Assembly: GCF_000716875.1 (NCBI RefSeq)
Contig: NZ_JNWQ01000007.1
Coordinates: forward strand, 54,935 to 118,934
DNA length: 64,000 nucleotides
Direction: 5' to 3'
Origin: Streptomyces novaecaesareae
GTDB taxonomy: Bacteria; Actinomycetota; Actinomycetes; Streptomycetales; Streptomycetaceae
The translations under genes and the position numbers were made by a program. Shown in pieces: positions 43,983-52,872 of the stretch. Under the pieces are notes generated by a model. It did not search any database. It was not told where the DNA came from and was given only the letters and a program-made list of their open reading frames with translations. Numbering within the stretch: the first letter of the stretch is position 1; each line of letters begins with the position of its first letter.

Positions 43983-44018
43983 TTCGCCAAGGGCGAAACT
44001 TTGTTCCGCACTGCGGAA
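43983..44018. promoter_or_regulatory. Two adjacent 15-bp inverted repeats upstream of lpd
   Basis: TTCGCC-AAG-GGCGAA (43983-43997) and TTCCGC-ACT-GCGGAA (44004-44018) are perfect 6-bp inverted repeats with 3-base loops. Their centres are 21 bp apart, two turns of DNA, as for paired dimers of a regulator. A third near-palindrome, TTACCTGCGAGTAA, is at 43944-43957. The form resembles IclR-family sites. The rest of the 405-base gap (43872-44276) holds the pepA terminator and the lpd leader, with no other gene seen. Confidence 0.55.
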
Positions 44019-44276
44019 GAGGAGTCCCCGAAGCGAGCGGAAGACGCCCGTCCGGCGGCTGTCAACAAGGCCTTGAGCTGCGATGATGCCCTTCCGTCGG
44101 GGGTATTCCCGCCCCGGTGACCACTCTGCGGGACACCCCTGGGGCGGACCCGGACATCAGCCACCGCGAACAAGTGCGAAGATGTATTTCCGGCACGACT
44201 GGGCGCCCCACAAAGGCTTCCGACCCACCGGACCGCGACCGGCCCGGCGACCCACCCCATGCATGGAGGACGTGAC

Positions 44277-45665
44277 GTGGCGAACGACGCCAGCACCGTT
44301 TTCGACGTAGTCATTCTCGGAGGCGGAAGCGGCGGTTACGCCGCGGCGCTCCGCGCCGCTCAGCTGGGCCTGAGTGTTGCCCTGGTCGAGAAGGGTGAGC
44401 TGGGCGGCACTTGCCTGCACCGCGGCTGCATCCCGACCAAGGCGCTGCTGCACGCCGCGGAGATCGCGGACGAGACGAAGGAGGCCGCCGAGTTCGGCGT
44501 TCTGGCCACCTTCCAGGGCATCGACATCAACGGCGTCCACAAGTACAAGGACGACGTCATCGCCGGCCTGTACAAGGGCCTCCAGGGCCTGGTGGCGTCC
44601 CGCAAGGTCACCTTCATCCAGGGCGAGGGCAAGCTCTCCTCGCAGACCTCGGTTGACGTGAACGGCCAGCGCATCGAAGGCCGCCACATCGTCCTGGCCA
44701 CCGGTTCCGTGCCGCGCTCGATCCCGGGCCTGGAGATCGACGGCAACCGCGTGATCTCCTCGGACCACGCCCTCAAGCTCGACCGCATCCCGAAGTCGGC
44801 CGTCATCCTCGGCGGCGGCGTGATCGGCGTCGAGTTCGCCTCGGTCTGGAAGTCCTTCGGCGTCGAGGTCACCATCGTCGAGGCGCTGCCGCACCTCGTC
44901 CCGCTGGAGGACGAGAACTCCTCCAAGCTGCTGGAGCGCGCGTTCCGCAAGCGCGGCATCAAGTTCGAGCTGAAGGCCCGCTTCTCGGGCGTCGAGTACA
45001 CCGAGACCGGTGTCCGCGTCTCCACCGAGAACGGCAAGCAGATCGACGCCGACCTGCTGCTCGTCGCCATCGGCCGCGGCCCGGTCTCGGCCGGCCTCGG
45101 CTACGAGGAGAACGGCGTCGCGATGGACCGCGGCTACGTCCTGGTCGACGAGTACATGCGCACCAACGTGCCCACCATCTCCGCCGTCGGCGACCTCGCC
45201 CCGACCCTGCAGCTGGCCCACGTCGGCTTCGCCGAGGGCATCCTGGTCGCCGAGCGCCTGGCCGGCCTCAAGCCGGTGCCGATCGACTACGACGGCGTCC
45301 CGCGCGTGACCTACTCCAACCCCGAGGTGGCCTCCGTCGGCATCTCCGAGGCCAAGGCCGTCGAGCTGTACGGCAAGGAGAAGGTCGTCACCCTCAAGTA
45401 CAACCTGGCCGGCAACGGCAAGAGCAAGATCCTGAAGACCGCCGGCGAGATCAAGCTCGTCCAGGTCAAGGACGGCGCCGTGGTCGGCGTCCACATGGTC
45501 GGCGCCCGCATGGGCGAGCAGGTCGGCGAAGCCCAGCTGATCTACAACTGGGAGGCCCTGCCGGCCGAGGTCGCGCAGCTCATCCACGCGCACCCGACCC
45601 AGTCCGAGGCCCTGGGCGAGGCGCACCTGGCGCTGGCCGGCAAGCCGCTGCACGCGCACGACTGA
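44277..45665 (+). CDS. lpdA: Dihydrolipoyl dehydrogenase (E3)
   Basis: Reoxidises dihydrolipoyl groups of 2-oxo acid dehydrogenases with FAD and NAD. The 462-residue product has the FAD motif [14 protein letters not shown] near residue 11, the redox-active disulfide GGTCLHRGC (Cys46, Cys51), the NAD motif [14 protein letters not shown] near residue 178, and the active-site HAHPTQSE near 442. The GTG at 44277 has GGAGGA 6 bases upstream. The E2 gene follows by 82 bases. Confidence 0.97.
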   Translation: MANDASTVFDVVILGGGSGGYAAALRAAQLGLSVALVEKGELGGTCLHRGCIPTKALLHAAEIADETKEAAEFGVLATFQGIDINGVHKYKDDVIAGLYKGLQGLVASRKVTFIQGEGKLSSQTSVDVNGQRIEGRHIVLATGSVPRSIPGLEIDGNRVISSDHALKLDRIPKSAVILGGGVIGVEFASVWKSFGVEVTIVEALPHLVPLEDENSSKLLERAFRKRGIKFELKARFSGVEYTETGVRVSTENGKQIDADLLLVAIGRGPVSAGLGYEENGVAMDRGYVLVDEYMRTNVPTISAVGDLAPTLQLAHVGFAEGILVAERLAGLKPVPIDYDGVPRVTYSNPEVASVGISEAKAVELYGKEKVVTLKYNLAGNGKSKILKTAGEIKLVQVKDGAVVGVHMVGARMGEQVGEAQLIYNWEALPAEVAQLIHAHPTQSEALGEAHLALAGKPLHAHD

Positions 45666-45747
45666 TCGCGCCCCACACCCCCCTTTTCCGGTACTTCCCG
45701 TACGCAAGTACTTCCGTACGCAAGACTTGATAGGAGTCGCTGAAACC

Positions 45748-47541
45748 ATGGCGGTCTCAGTAACACTGCCCGCACTGGGCGAGAGCGTTTCCGAGGGCAC
45801 TGTCACCCGTTGGCTGAAGGCCGAGGGTGAGCGTGTCGAGGTCGACGAGCCGCTGCTCGAGGTCTCGACCGACAAGGTCGACACCGAGATCCCGGCCCCG
45901 GCTTCCGGCATCCTCTCCTCGATCAAGGTCGGCGAGGACGAGACCGTCGAGGTCGGCGCCGAGCTGGCGATCATCGACGACGGCTCCGGCGCCCCGGCTG
46001 CCGCTCCGGCCCCGGTCGCCGAGGCCGCGCCCGTCGCCGCCCCGGTCGCCGCCGCTCCGGCTCCGGTGGCCGAGGCCCCGGTCGCCGCTCCGGCCGCTCC
46101 GGCCGCTCCGGCTGCTCCGGCTGCTCCGGCCGGCGACGCCACCCCGGTGCTGCTGCCCGCCCTGGGCGAGTCCGTCACCGAGGGCACCGTCACCCGCTGG
46201 CTGAAGGCCGAGGGTGAGACGGTCGAGGTCGACGAGCCGCTGCTGGAGGTCTCCACCGACAAGGTCGACACCGAGATCCCGTCGCCGGTCGCCGGCACCC
46301 TGGTGAAGATCCTGGTCGGCGAGGACGAGACCGCCGAGGTCGGCGCCCAGCTCGCGCTGATCGGTGCCGCGGGCGCGGTCGCCGCGGCTCCGGCTCCGGT
46401 CGCCGCTCCGGCCCCGGTTGCCGCCCCCGCTCCGGTTGCCCCGGCTGCCCCGGTCGCCGCTCCGGCTCCGGTTGCCCCGGCTGCCCCGGTCGCCGCTCCG
46501 GCTCCGGTTGCCCCGGCTGCCCCGGTCGCCGCCCCCGCTCCGGTCGCCCCGGCTGCCCCGGTCGCCGCCCCCGCTCCGGTCGCCCCGGCTGCTCCGGTCG
46601 CCCAGGCTGCCGACAGCGGTGACGCCTACGTCACCCCGCTGGTGCGCAAGCTCGCCGCCGAGCACGGCGTCGCGCTGTCCTCCGTCGCCGGCACCGGCGT
46701 CGGCGGCCGCATCCGCAAGCAGGACGTCATCGCCGCCGCGGAGGCCGCCAAGGCCGCTCCGGCCCCGGTCGCCGCTGCCGCCCCGGCCGCCGCGCCGAAG
46801 GCCGTCGCCGCGCCGTCCGCCCTGCGCGGCCAGACGGTCAAGATGACCCGCATGCGCAAGGTCATCGGCGACAACATGCTGAAGGCCCTGCACGAGCAGG
46901 CCCAGCTGACCAGCGTGGTCGAGGTGGACGTCACCAAGATCATGTCGCTGCGCGGCAAGGCCAAGGACTCCTTCCTGGCCCGCGAGGGCGTGAAGCTGTC
47001 CCCGATGCCGTTCTTCGTCAAGGCCGCCGCCCAGGCGCTGAAGGCCCACGCGGTCATCAACGCCCGGATCAACGAGGCCGAGGGCACCATCACCTACTTC
47101 GACACCGAGAACATCGGTATCGCGGTGGACTCCGAGAAGGGTCTGATGACCCCGGTCATCAAGGGTGCGGGCGACCTCAACATCGCCGGCATCTCGAAGA
47201 AGACCGCCGAGCTGGCCAGCAAGGTCCGCGACAGCAAGATCACCCCGGACGAGCTGTCCGGCGCCACCTTCACCATCAGCAACACCGGTTCGCGCGGTGC
47301 GCTGTTCGACACCGTGATCGTGCCGCCGAACCAGGTCGCCATCCTGGGCATCGGCGCCACCGTCAAGCGCCCGGTGGTCATCGAGGCCGACGGCGGCACC
47401 GCCATCGGCATCCGTGACATGACCTACCTGTCGCTCTCCTACGACCACCGCCTGGTGGACGGCGCCGACGCCGCCCGCTACCTGGTCGCGGTCAAGGAGA
47501 TCCTGGAGGCCGGCGAGTTCGAGGTCGAGCTCGGCCTCTGA
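45748..47541 (+). CDS. sucB: 2-oxo acid dehydrogenase E2 acyltransferase with two lipoyl domains
   Basis: Core E2 of the 2-oxoglutarate/pyruvate dehydrogenase system. The 597 residues hold two lipoyl domains (about 3-78 and 132-207, lipoyl Lys43 and Lys172 in [10 protein letters not shown]), Ala/Pro linkers, a subunit-binding domain (about 292-330, [23 protein letters not shown] region) and the catalytic domain (about 365-597) with SYDHRLVDG. In actinobacteria a single such E2 is believed to serve both pyruvate and 2-oxoglutarate complexes, so sucB or aceF naming is open. Its lipoate is made by LipB/LipA encoded at 60.6-62.5 kb. Starts ATG, coupled closely to lpd. Confidence 0.95.
   Translation: MAVSVTLPALGESVSEGTVTRWLKAEGERVEVDEPLLEVSTDKVDTEIPAPASGILSSIKVGEDETVEVGAELAIIDDGSGAPAAAPAPVAEAAPVAAPVAAAPAPVAEAPVAAPAAPAAPAAPAAPAGDATPVLLPALGESVTEGTVTRWLKAEGETVEVDEPLLEVSTDKVDTEIPSPVAGTLVKILVGEDETAEVGAQLALIGAAGAVAAAPAPVAAPAPVAAPAPVAPAAPVAAPAPVAPAAPVAAPAPVAPAAPVAAPAPVAPAAPVAAPAPVAPAAPVAQAADSGDAYVTPLVRKLAAEHGVALSSVAGTGVGGRIRKQDVIAAAEAAKAAPAPVAAAAPAAAPKAVAAPSALRGQTVKMTRMRKVIGDNMLKALHEQAQLTSVVEVDVTKIMSLRGKAKDSFLAREGVKLSPMPFFVKAAAQALKAHAVINARINEAEGTITYFDTENIGIAVDSEKGLMTPVIKGAGDLNIAGISKKTAELASKVRDSKITPDELSGATFTISNTGSRGALFDTVIVPPNQVAILGIGATVKRPVVIEADGGTAIGIRDMTYLSLSYDHRLVDGADAARYLVAVKEILEAGEFEVELGL
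46417..46596 (+). repeat. Five tandem 36-bp units coding the E2 linker
   Basis: Five in-frame 36-bp units encode [12 protein letters not shown] between the second lipoyl domain and the subunit-binding domain. Units differ by only a few silent changes, which points to recent expansion or gene conversion. The repeats give a flexible arm for lipoyl domain movement; copy number is likely to vary among strains. Confidence 0.93.
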
Positions 47542-47558
47542 CCCCTCCACGGTCCCCG

Positions 47559-47631
47559 CGGAACCCCGCGTCGTCCCCGGACGGCGTGGGGTTCCGCTGT
47601 TCCCGGCGCGGGGTTCCGCTGTTCCCGGCGC
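47559..47631 (+). terminator. Terminator of lpd-E2 with duplicated arm
   Basis: CGGAACCCC (47559-47567) pairs with GGGGTTCCG (47588-47596). The block GGGGTTCCGCTGTTCCCGGC with its next two bases is then duplicated in tandem (47588-47609 and 47610-47631), so the left arm can pair with either copy. Confidence 0.6.
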
Positions 47632-47690
47632 CGCGCCGCGCCGGGGCAGGGCATGCGCGGACGCGGGCGAACGGGGATGCTGGAGCGGTG

Positions 47691-48206
47691 ATGGACGAGA
47701 CCGACTTCTGGCAGATCATCGACGAGACCCGGGACGCCGCCGACGGCGACCCCGACGAGCAGGCCGACCGGCTGGTGGAGCAGCTCGTCCAACTGACCCC
47801 GGACGACGTGATCGACTTCGCCCGGCTGTTCGAGGCCCGGTTCCAGCGCGCCTACCGCTCCGACCTGTGGGGCGCGGCCTACCTGCTGCTGGACGGCGCC
47901 TCCGAGGACACCTTCGACTACTTCCGGTGCTGGCTGATCGCCCAGGGCCGGGAGGTCTTCGAGGGCGGGCTGGCCGAGCCCGACGACCTGGCGGACCTGC
48001 TGCCCGAGTTCGACGAGGAAGAGGACGGCGAGGCCGAGGACATCGGCTACGCCGCCGACGAGGCGTACGAACGGCTGACCGGGCTGCCGCTGCCCGAGGT
48101 GGGCGGGCGGCAGGCCGGACGGCCGTCCGGGGCGGCGCTGGACTTCGACGACCCGGACGTGATGGCGAAGCGCTTCCCCAAGCTCTGGGAGCGGTACGGG
48201 GACTGA
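47691..48206 (+). CDS. DUF4240 domain protein
   Basis: A 171-residue acidic soluble protein. It begins MDETDFWQIIDETRDAADGD and contains LYxx-type helices and YFRCWLIAQGREVFE near residue 82, the DUF4240 signature. ATG 47691 has GGAG 5 bases upstream. The C-terminus has a hinge of Glu/Asp and KRFPKLWERYGD. Proteins of this type are common in Streptomyces; no function is established. Confidence 0.85.
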   Translation: MDETDFWQIIDETRDAADGDPDEQADRLVEQLVQLTPDDVIDFARLFEARFQRAYRSDLWGAAYLLLDGASEDTFDYFRCWLIAQGREVFEGGLAEPDDLADLLPEFDEEEDGEAEDIGYAADEAYERLTGLPLPEVGGRQAGRPSGAALDFDDPDVMAKRFPKLWERYGD

Positions 48207-48219
48207 GCGGGCACCAGGG

Positions 48220-48249
48220 AGCCGGCCGGCGGGCGCCCGCCGGCCGGCT
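48220..48249. terminator. Palindromic terminator between convergent genes
   Basis: AGCCGGCCGGCGGGC followed directly by its exact complement, between the stops of the DUF4240 and DUF2510 genes. Confidence 0.75.
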
Positions 48250-48257
48250 GTCGGCTC

Positions 48258-49349
48258 TCAGGTGGAACTGCCGGACGAGCTGTCCTGCTTGATGCCCTTG
48301 AGGATCTGGTCCAGCACCGAGGAGTCCGGGGCGGCCGGATCGTCGTCCACACCGCCCTCGAAGACCACGTAGCCGCCGCCCTTGGCCGGGACGGCGGCCA
48401 GCAGGACGTAGCCCTGGGTGCCGTCCGAGGTGCGCACGTGCCAGCGGGTCGCGTAGCCGAGCACGCCGGCGACGCTGACGTAGCCGGAGCCGGAGTCGGT
48501 GTGCGAGGTGATCCCGGTGAAGATCAGCCCGGCGTAGGTGGGCATCGCGGCGTCGGCGGCCGCCTTGGGGGTGGCGCCCTGGATGGTGTCCTTCCCGACC
48601 GAGAACTGACCGCGGATGCAGGAGTTGCCGTCCGGGCAGGTGTAGCGGCCGCTGCCGAGGGAGACCGTCGAGTGCGCGGAGTCGGTCGCCGCGTCCCAGC
48701 CCTCGAAGACCGGGACGGTGATCGCGTGCTGCGGGTCGGGGACGGTGGTCTTGAGGACCGGCACGGGCTTGGGCACCGGCACCGTCGGGCTGGTGGTCGG
48801 CCGGGTCGGGGTCGGGCTGGGCGCGGGGTTGTCGCTCTGGGTGATGGTGACCGTGGGGTTCGGCGTCGGGTCCGCCTTGGGGTCGCCGCCGCTGAGCATG
48901 ATCCCGGCGACGATCCCGCCCACGGCCAGCACGCCGACCGAGATGCCGATGATCATGCCGGCCTTGCTCTTCGCGGGGCCCTGCGGCGGGTAGCCCGGGC
49001 CCGGGTAGCCGTAGCCCGCGCCCTGGGCCGGGTAGCCGCCCTGGCCCTGGTACGGGTTCTGGCCCTGGTAGGCGTCCTGGGCGGGGTAGCCGTAGCCGGC
49101 CGCCGGGGCGGCGTCCTGGCCCGGGTAGCCGTAGGACGGGGCCGCGGCGCCGCCCGGGTACCCGTAGCCGGGCTTCTGCTCGGAGGGTTGCCAGGTCTGG
49201 GTCGGGGCGTCGGCGAGCGGGCCCGCGACGCCGCCCTGGAGCGGCCGGACCTCGTTGGTCCAGGCGTTGCCGTCCCACCAGCGCTCGTGACCGGGGGTGC
49301 CGTCCGCACCCGGGACCGGGTACCACCCGGGAGGCGTCGAGTTGCTCAC
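48258..49349 (-). CDS. DUF2510 single-pass membrane protein
   Basis: A 363-residue protein. Residues 1-40 are a DUF2510 domain (TPPGWYPVPGADGTPGHERWWDG). Next is a Tyr/Gly/Pro/Gln-rich stretch (about 60-135, GYGYPG-type repeats), one transmembrane helix (about 142-166), a Pro/Thr linker, and an extracytoplasmic domain (about 210-350) with two Cys in YTCPDGNSCIRGQF. The GTG at 49349 lies 6 bases after TACCGT, suggesting a leaderless transcript. No function known. Confidence 0.82.
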   Translation of the reverse strand: MSNSTPPGWYPVPGADGTPGHERWWDGNAWTNEVRPLQGGVAGPLADAPTQTWQPSEQKPGYGYPGGAAAPSYGYPGQDAAPAAGYGYPAQDAYQGQNPYQGQGGYPAQGAGYGYPGPGYPPQGPAKSKAGMIIGISVGVLAVGGIVAGIMLSGGDPKADPTPNPTVTITQSDNPAPSPTPTRPTTSPTVPVPKPVPVLKTTVPDPQHAITVPVFEGWDAATDSAHSTVSLGSGRYTCPDGNSCIRGQFSVGKDTIQGATPKAAADAAMPTYAGLIFTGITSHTDSGSGYVSVAGVLGYATRWHVRTSDGTQGYVLLAAVPAKGGGYVVFEGGVDDDPAAPDSSVLDQILKGIKQDSSSGSST

Positions 49350-49470
49350 GGCCGTACGGTACCCGGCGCGGCGGTGGTCCAGACAGGGAAGGTGGGTCAC
49401 GACTCTGCACCGCCCCGGACACCCGTCCGGGAGGCTGTGGGGAGGCGGTGGGGAGGCCCGGTTTCGGGGC

Positions 49471-49968
49471 TCAGTCAGCCAGGCGGCGGGCCATCCAGAT
49501 GTCGTCCACGTAGCTGCCGTCGATCAGGAACTCCTCGGCCAGCGAGCCCTCGACGACGAAGCCGCAGCTCTCGTAGAGGCGGCGGGCCGGGGCGTTCCAG
49601 CCGAGCACCCGCAGGGTCATCTTGCGGGCGCCCGCGGCCCGGGCCGCGGCGCAGGCGGCCTCGACCAGGCGGCGGCCGATGCCCCGGCCGCGGACCGTGC
49701 CGGCGACGCCCAGGCCCTGGATCTGGCGGACGTGACGGTTGCTCGCCAGCGGGGTGGCCGGGACCTGGCGGACGTAGCCGACGATCCGTCCGTCCAGGAC
49801 GGCGAGCAGGAACTGCTCCGGGGTGTGGCGCTCGTCGAAGACCGCGTCCTCGGCGGGCGGCTCCGGGGAGACGTCGGACAGCGTGGACCAGGCGGCGCGG
49901 TTGAGGAGGGCGAGTTCGCGCTCGTCCTCGGGCTGCGCCGGACGGATGATCAGATCGTCGTCGGGCAT
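49471..49968 (-). CDS. GNAT-family N-acetyltransferase
   Basis: A 165-residue acetyltransferase. It has LIIRPAQPEDERELALLNRAAW at the start, the acetyl-CoA motif QGLGVAGTVRGRGIGRRLVEAA near residue 88 and LGWNAPARRLYESCGF near 126. ATG 49968 is preferred because TAGCAT lies 7 bases upstream, as in leaderless genes; ATG 49977 overlaps that box. It diverges from the SDR39U1 gene. Acceptor unknown. Confidence 0.88.
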   Translation of the reverse strand: MPDDDLIIRPAQPEDERELALLNRAAWSTLSDVSPEPPAEDAVFDERHTPEQFLLAVLDGRIVGYVRQVPATPLASNRHVRQIQGLGVAGTVRGRGIGRRLVEAACAAARAAGARKMTLRVLGWNAPARRLYESCGFVVEGSLAEEFLIDGSYVDDIWMARRLAD

Positions 49969-50059
49969 GCGCGCCATGCTAATGAGGCGCCTGCGAACGG
50001 GACAGCCGTTTGTGGCCGTCAGGGACTGCCGGGAACGTTCGGCCTGCGAGGATGGAGGC

Positions 50060-50965
50060 ATGCGCATCGCTGTCACAGGCTCCACGGGTTTGATCGGTTC
50101 GGCGCTCGTCCGCTCCCTGCTGGCGGACGGCCACGAGGTGGTCCGGCTGGTCCGGCACCGGTCCAGGACGGGGCCGCAGCCCGACGGCAGCACCGCGATC
50201 GGCTGGAACCCGCTGCTCGGCGAGGTCGAGCGGGACGGGCTGACCGAGGTCCAGGCCGTGGTGCACCTGGCCGGCGCCGGGGTCGGCGACCGCCGCTGGA
50301 CGGACGCCTACAAGCGGGAGATCCGGGAGAGCCGGGTCTACGGCACCGAGACGCTGGCCGTCGCCCTGGCCGGGCTCAAGGAGCCGCCGCAGGTCCTCGT
50401 GAGCGCCTCCGCGGTCGGCTGGTACGGGCAGACCGGCGACCGGGTGATCGACGAGGACTCCCCCGCCGGCGACGACTTCCTGGCCGAGGTCTGCCTGGAG
50501 TGGGAGGCCGCCGCCAGGCCCGCCGAGCGGGCCGGGATCCGGGTCGTCCACCCGCGCACCGGCATGGTGCTGTCCGCGAGCGGCGGGGCGGGCGGGCGGC
50601 TGTTCCCGCTGTTCCGGCTGGGCCTGGGCGGGCGGCTCGGCAGCGGGCGGCAGTACTGGAGCTTCATCTCGCTGCACGACGAGGTGGCCGCGCTCCGCTT
50701 CCTGATGGATCACGACGACCTGTCCGGCGCCTTCAACCTGACGGCACCGAACCCCGTGACCAACGCCGAACTGACCACGGCGATGGGGCGGGCGCTGAGG
50801 CGGCCGACGCCGTTCCCGGTGCCGGAGCCGGTGCTCAAGGCGGTGCTGGGCGAGCTGGCGGTCGAGGCGGTCGGCAGCCACCGGGTGGTGCCGCGGCGAC
50901 TGCTGGACGCGGGCTTCCGCTTCACGCACCCGGACGTGTACTCGGCGGTGCTCGCGGCGCTCTGA
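50060..50965 (+). CDS. TIGR01777-type NAD(P)-dependent epimerase/SDR39U1
   Basis: A 301-residue extended SDR. The NAD(P) motif VTGSTGLIGSAL is at residues 5-16; VVHLAGAGVGDRRW, SASAVGWYG and WEAAARPAERAG are signatures of the TIGR01777/SDR39U1 (YfcH-like) family. The C-terminal domain has PVPEPVLKAVLGELA. The ATG at 50060 has GAGGATGGAGG upstream. Family members' substrates are mostly unknown. Confidence 0.92.
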   Translation: MRIAVTGSTGLIGSALVRSLLADGHEVVRLVRHRSRTGPQPDGSTAIGWNPLLGEVERDGLTEVQAVVHLAGAGVGDRRWTDAYKREIRESRVYGTETLAVALAGLKEPPQVLVSASAVGWYGQTGDRVIDEDSPAGDDFLAEVCLEWEAAARPAERAGIRVVHPRTGMVLSASGGAGGRLFPLFRLGLGGRLGSGRQYWSFISLHDEVAALRFLMDHDDLSGAFNLTAPNPVTNAELTTAMGRALRRPTPFPVPEPVLKAVLGELAVEAVGSHRVVPRRLLDAGFRFTHPDVYSAVLAAL

Positions 50966-51339
50966 CGTACGAGCACCGCTCTGACGTACGCGCGCCGCGC
51001 CCCGTGCGTACCTCCGGCTACGGCATCCGCCCTGGCCAGGGGCATATGCCGGGCGGGGTCGGACGGGGCTCCGGGAGGGGGCGCACGGGAGCACACGGCG
51101 GGCGCGTCGCACGCCCCCGGTGACCGTGCGCGCCCGCCGACCCCGAACCCGGCCGCCACGGCGCACTGTCCGTGACCGCGCCCCCGTCCGGTGCCGGACA
51201 ACCCTGCCCGGCCCCCGGATCCGGTCCGATGTGCTTGTCTGATGCTCACACTGACTGGGCATCACCTTCGTCGGACCGTGTCCCGGCACCCCGCTGCCTG
51301 CGTCGGCCGGAGCCCCGGGACCAGGGAGGGAGCACCCCA
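50966..51339. other. Intergenic region with short direct repeat
   Basis: This 374-base gap holds a 13-base direct repeat, GCTCTGACGTACG, at 50959-50971 (spanning the SDR stop) and 50978-50990. At the right end AT-richer sequence near 51228-51260 may hold the promoter of the FAD gene. No RNA gene or clear terminator was found. Confidence 0.5.
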
Positions 51340-52671
51340 GTGCCCACGTACGACTTCACCCGCCGCGCCCGTCGGCCGTCCGACCCGGACGTCGTCGTGG
51401 TCGGCGCCGGACTCGCGGGTCTGGCCGCCGCCCGGGCGCTCACCGGCCACGGCCTCACCGTTCACGTCCTGGAGACCACCGAACGGATCGGCGGCCGGAT
51501 GGCCACCCGCGAGCTGGACGGATTCCGGCTCGACGACGGCAGCCACCTGCTGAACACCGCCTTCCCCGAGCTGCGCCGCACGCTCGACCTCGACCGCCTC
51601 GACCTGCGCCCGCTCGCGCCCGGCGTACTCGTGCACAGCGGCGGCCGCCGCTACCGCGCCGGGGACCCGCAGCTCACCGCCGCCCGACAGGCCGCCACCC
51701 GGGCCCCGCTCGGCAGCCCGCTGGACAAGGCCCGGCTGGGCAGCTGGCTCGGCCGGCTCGCCACCACCCCGATCAGCCGGCTGCAGGCCCGGCCGGAGAC
51801 CACCGCCGCCCGCGCGCTGGCCGGCCACGGACTCGCCCCGCGCACCGTCGACGGCTTCCTGCGCCCGCTGCTCAGCGCCCTGCTCAGCGACCCGGCGCTC
51901 GGCACCAGCAGCCGCGTCGCCGACCTGGTGCTGCGCTCCTACGCCCGCGGGCGGCTCTGTCTGCCCGCCGGCGGGATCGCGGCCGTGCCGGCCCAACTGG
52001 CCGCCGCCCTGCCCGCCGGCACCGTCCGCACCGGGGTGCAGGTCACCTCGATCGCCGCGGACGGCGTGGAGACCCTCACCCACGGACGGATCGGCGCCCA
52101 GGCCGTCATCGTCGCCACCGACGCCCGGTCCGCCGCCGAACTGCTGCCCGGGCTGCGACTGCCCGACTTCCACTCCGTCACGACCTTCTACCACGCGGCC
52201 GACCGCTCCCCGCTGGGCGAGGCCGTCCTGCTACTCGACGGCGAACGGCCGGACGGGCACCCGCCGCTGGTCTCGCACTCACTGGTGCTCAGCGAGCTGC
52301 ACCCGTCCTACGCCCCGGCCGGCCAGGCGCTGATCGCCACCACCGTGCTCGGGCGGCGCACCTTCGACGCGGGCGGCCCCGCCGGACTGGAACCGTCCGT
52401 CCGGGCCCGGCTCACCGAGCTGTACGGCGCCTCGACGACGGGCTGGCAGTTCCTCAGCGTGCGGCACGTCCCGGACGCGCTGCCCACGATGCCGCCGCCG
52501 CACAACCCCCGGCGCCCGGTACGGCTGGTGGCCGGGCTGTACGTCGCCGGGGACCACCGGGACACCAGCACGGTGCAGGGGGCGCTGGTGTCCGGACGGC
52601 GGGCGGCGCGGGCGGTGCTGCGCGACCTCGGCGTCCCGTCCGACGTGCGGGAGGCGACGGCGGCGGCCTGA
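51340..52671 (+). CDS. FAD-dependent amine oxidase/protoporphyrinogen oxidase-like oxidoreductase
   Basis: A 443-residue flavoprotein. The dinucleotide motif VVVVGAGLAGLAAARAL is near residue 18, followed by LETTERIGGRM, the RxxRxGG motif. The C-terminal FAD motif is VAGLYVAGDHRDTSTVQGALVSG near 408. It is of the NAD(P)-binding, carotenoid-desaturase/protoporphyrinogen-oxidase-like group. The GTG at 51340 has GGGAGGGAG 7 bases upstream. Substrate unknown. Confidence 0.88.
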   Translation: MPTYDFTRRARRPSDPDVVVVGAGLAGLAAARALTGHGLTVHVLETTERIGGRMATRELDGFRLDDGSHLLNTAFPELRRTLDLDRLDLRPLAPGVLVHSGGRRYRAGDPQLTAARQAATRAPLGSPLDKARLGSWLGRLATTPISRLQARPETTAARALAGHGLAPRTVDGFLRPLLSALLSDPALGTSSRVADLVLRSYARGRLCLPAGGIAAVPAQLAAALPAGTVRTGVQVTSIAADGVETLTHGRIGAQAVIVATDARSAAELLPGLRLPDFHSVTTFYHAADRSPLGEAVLLLDGERPDGHPPLVSHSLVLSELHPSYAPAGQALIATTVLGRRTFDAGGPAGLEPSVRARLTELYGASTTGWQFLSVRHVPDALPTMPPPHNPRRPVRLVAGLYVAGDHRDTSTVQGALVSGRRAARAVLRDLGVPSDVREATAAA

Positions 52672-52761
52672 GGCCGCGTCGCGCGGCCCTCCGACCGGGG
52701 GCGCCGCGGTGCCCGAACACGCCAGCGGTCTGCCGGGGTGACAGACCGACGGCGTGCCAGG

Positions 52762-52872
52762 ATGCCGGATGTGACGGATCTGACCGCTCATCGGATGATT
52801 CACCCGAAGTCGACCGTTCGGCCGATGTCGAGCGTTCGCCCGATGTCGACGGTTCGGCCGCTCGCGCGATGA
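52762..52872 (+). CDS. Possible short ORF with STVRPM hexapeptide repeat, coupled to antiporter
   Basis: A 36-codon frame from ATG 52762 ends in a TGA that overlaps the antiporter ATG (ATGA). Its second half is three copies of a six-residue unit, STVRPM/SSVRPM/STVRPL, from an 18-bp DNA repeat (52810-52863). Third-position GC is lower than in normal genes here, so it may be a non-coding repeat that happens to be open. Confidence 0.25.
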   Translation: MPDVTDLTAHRMIHPKSTVRPMSSVRPMSTVRPLAR

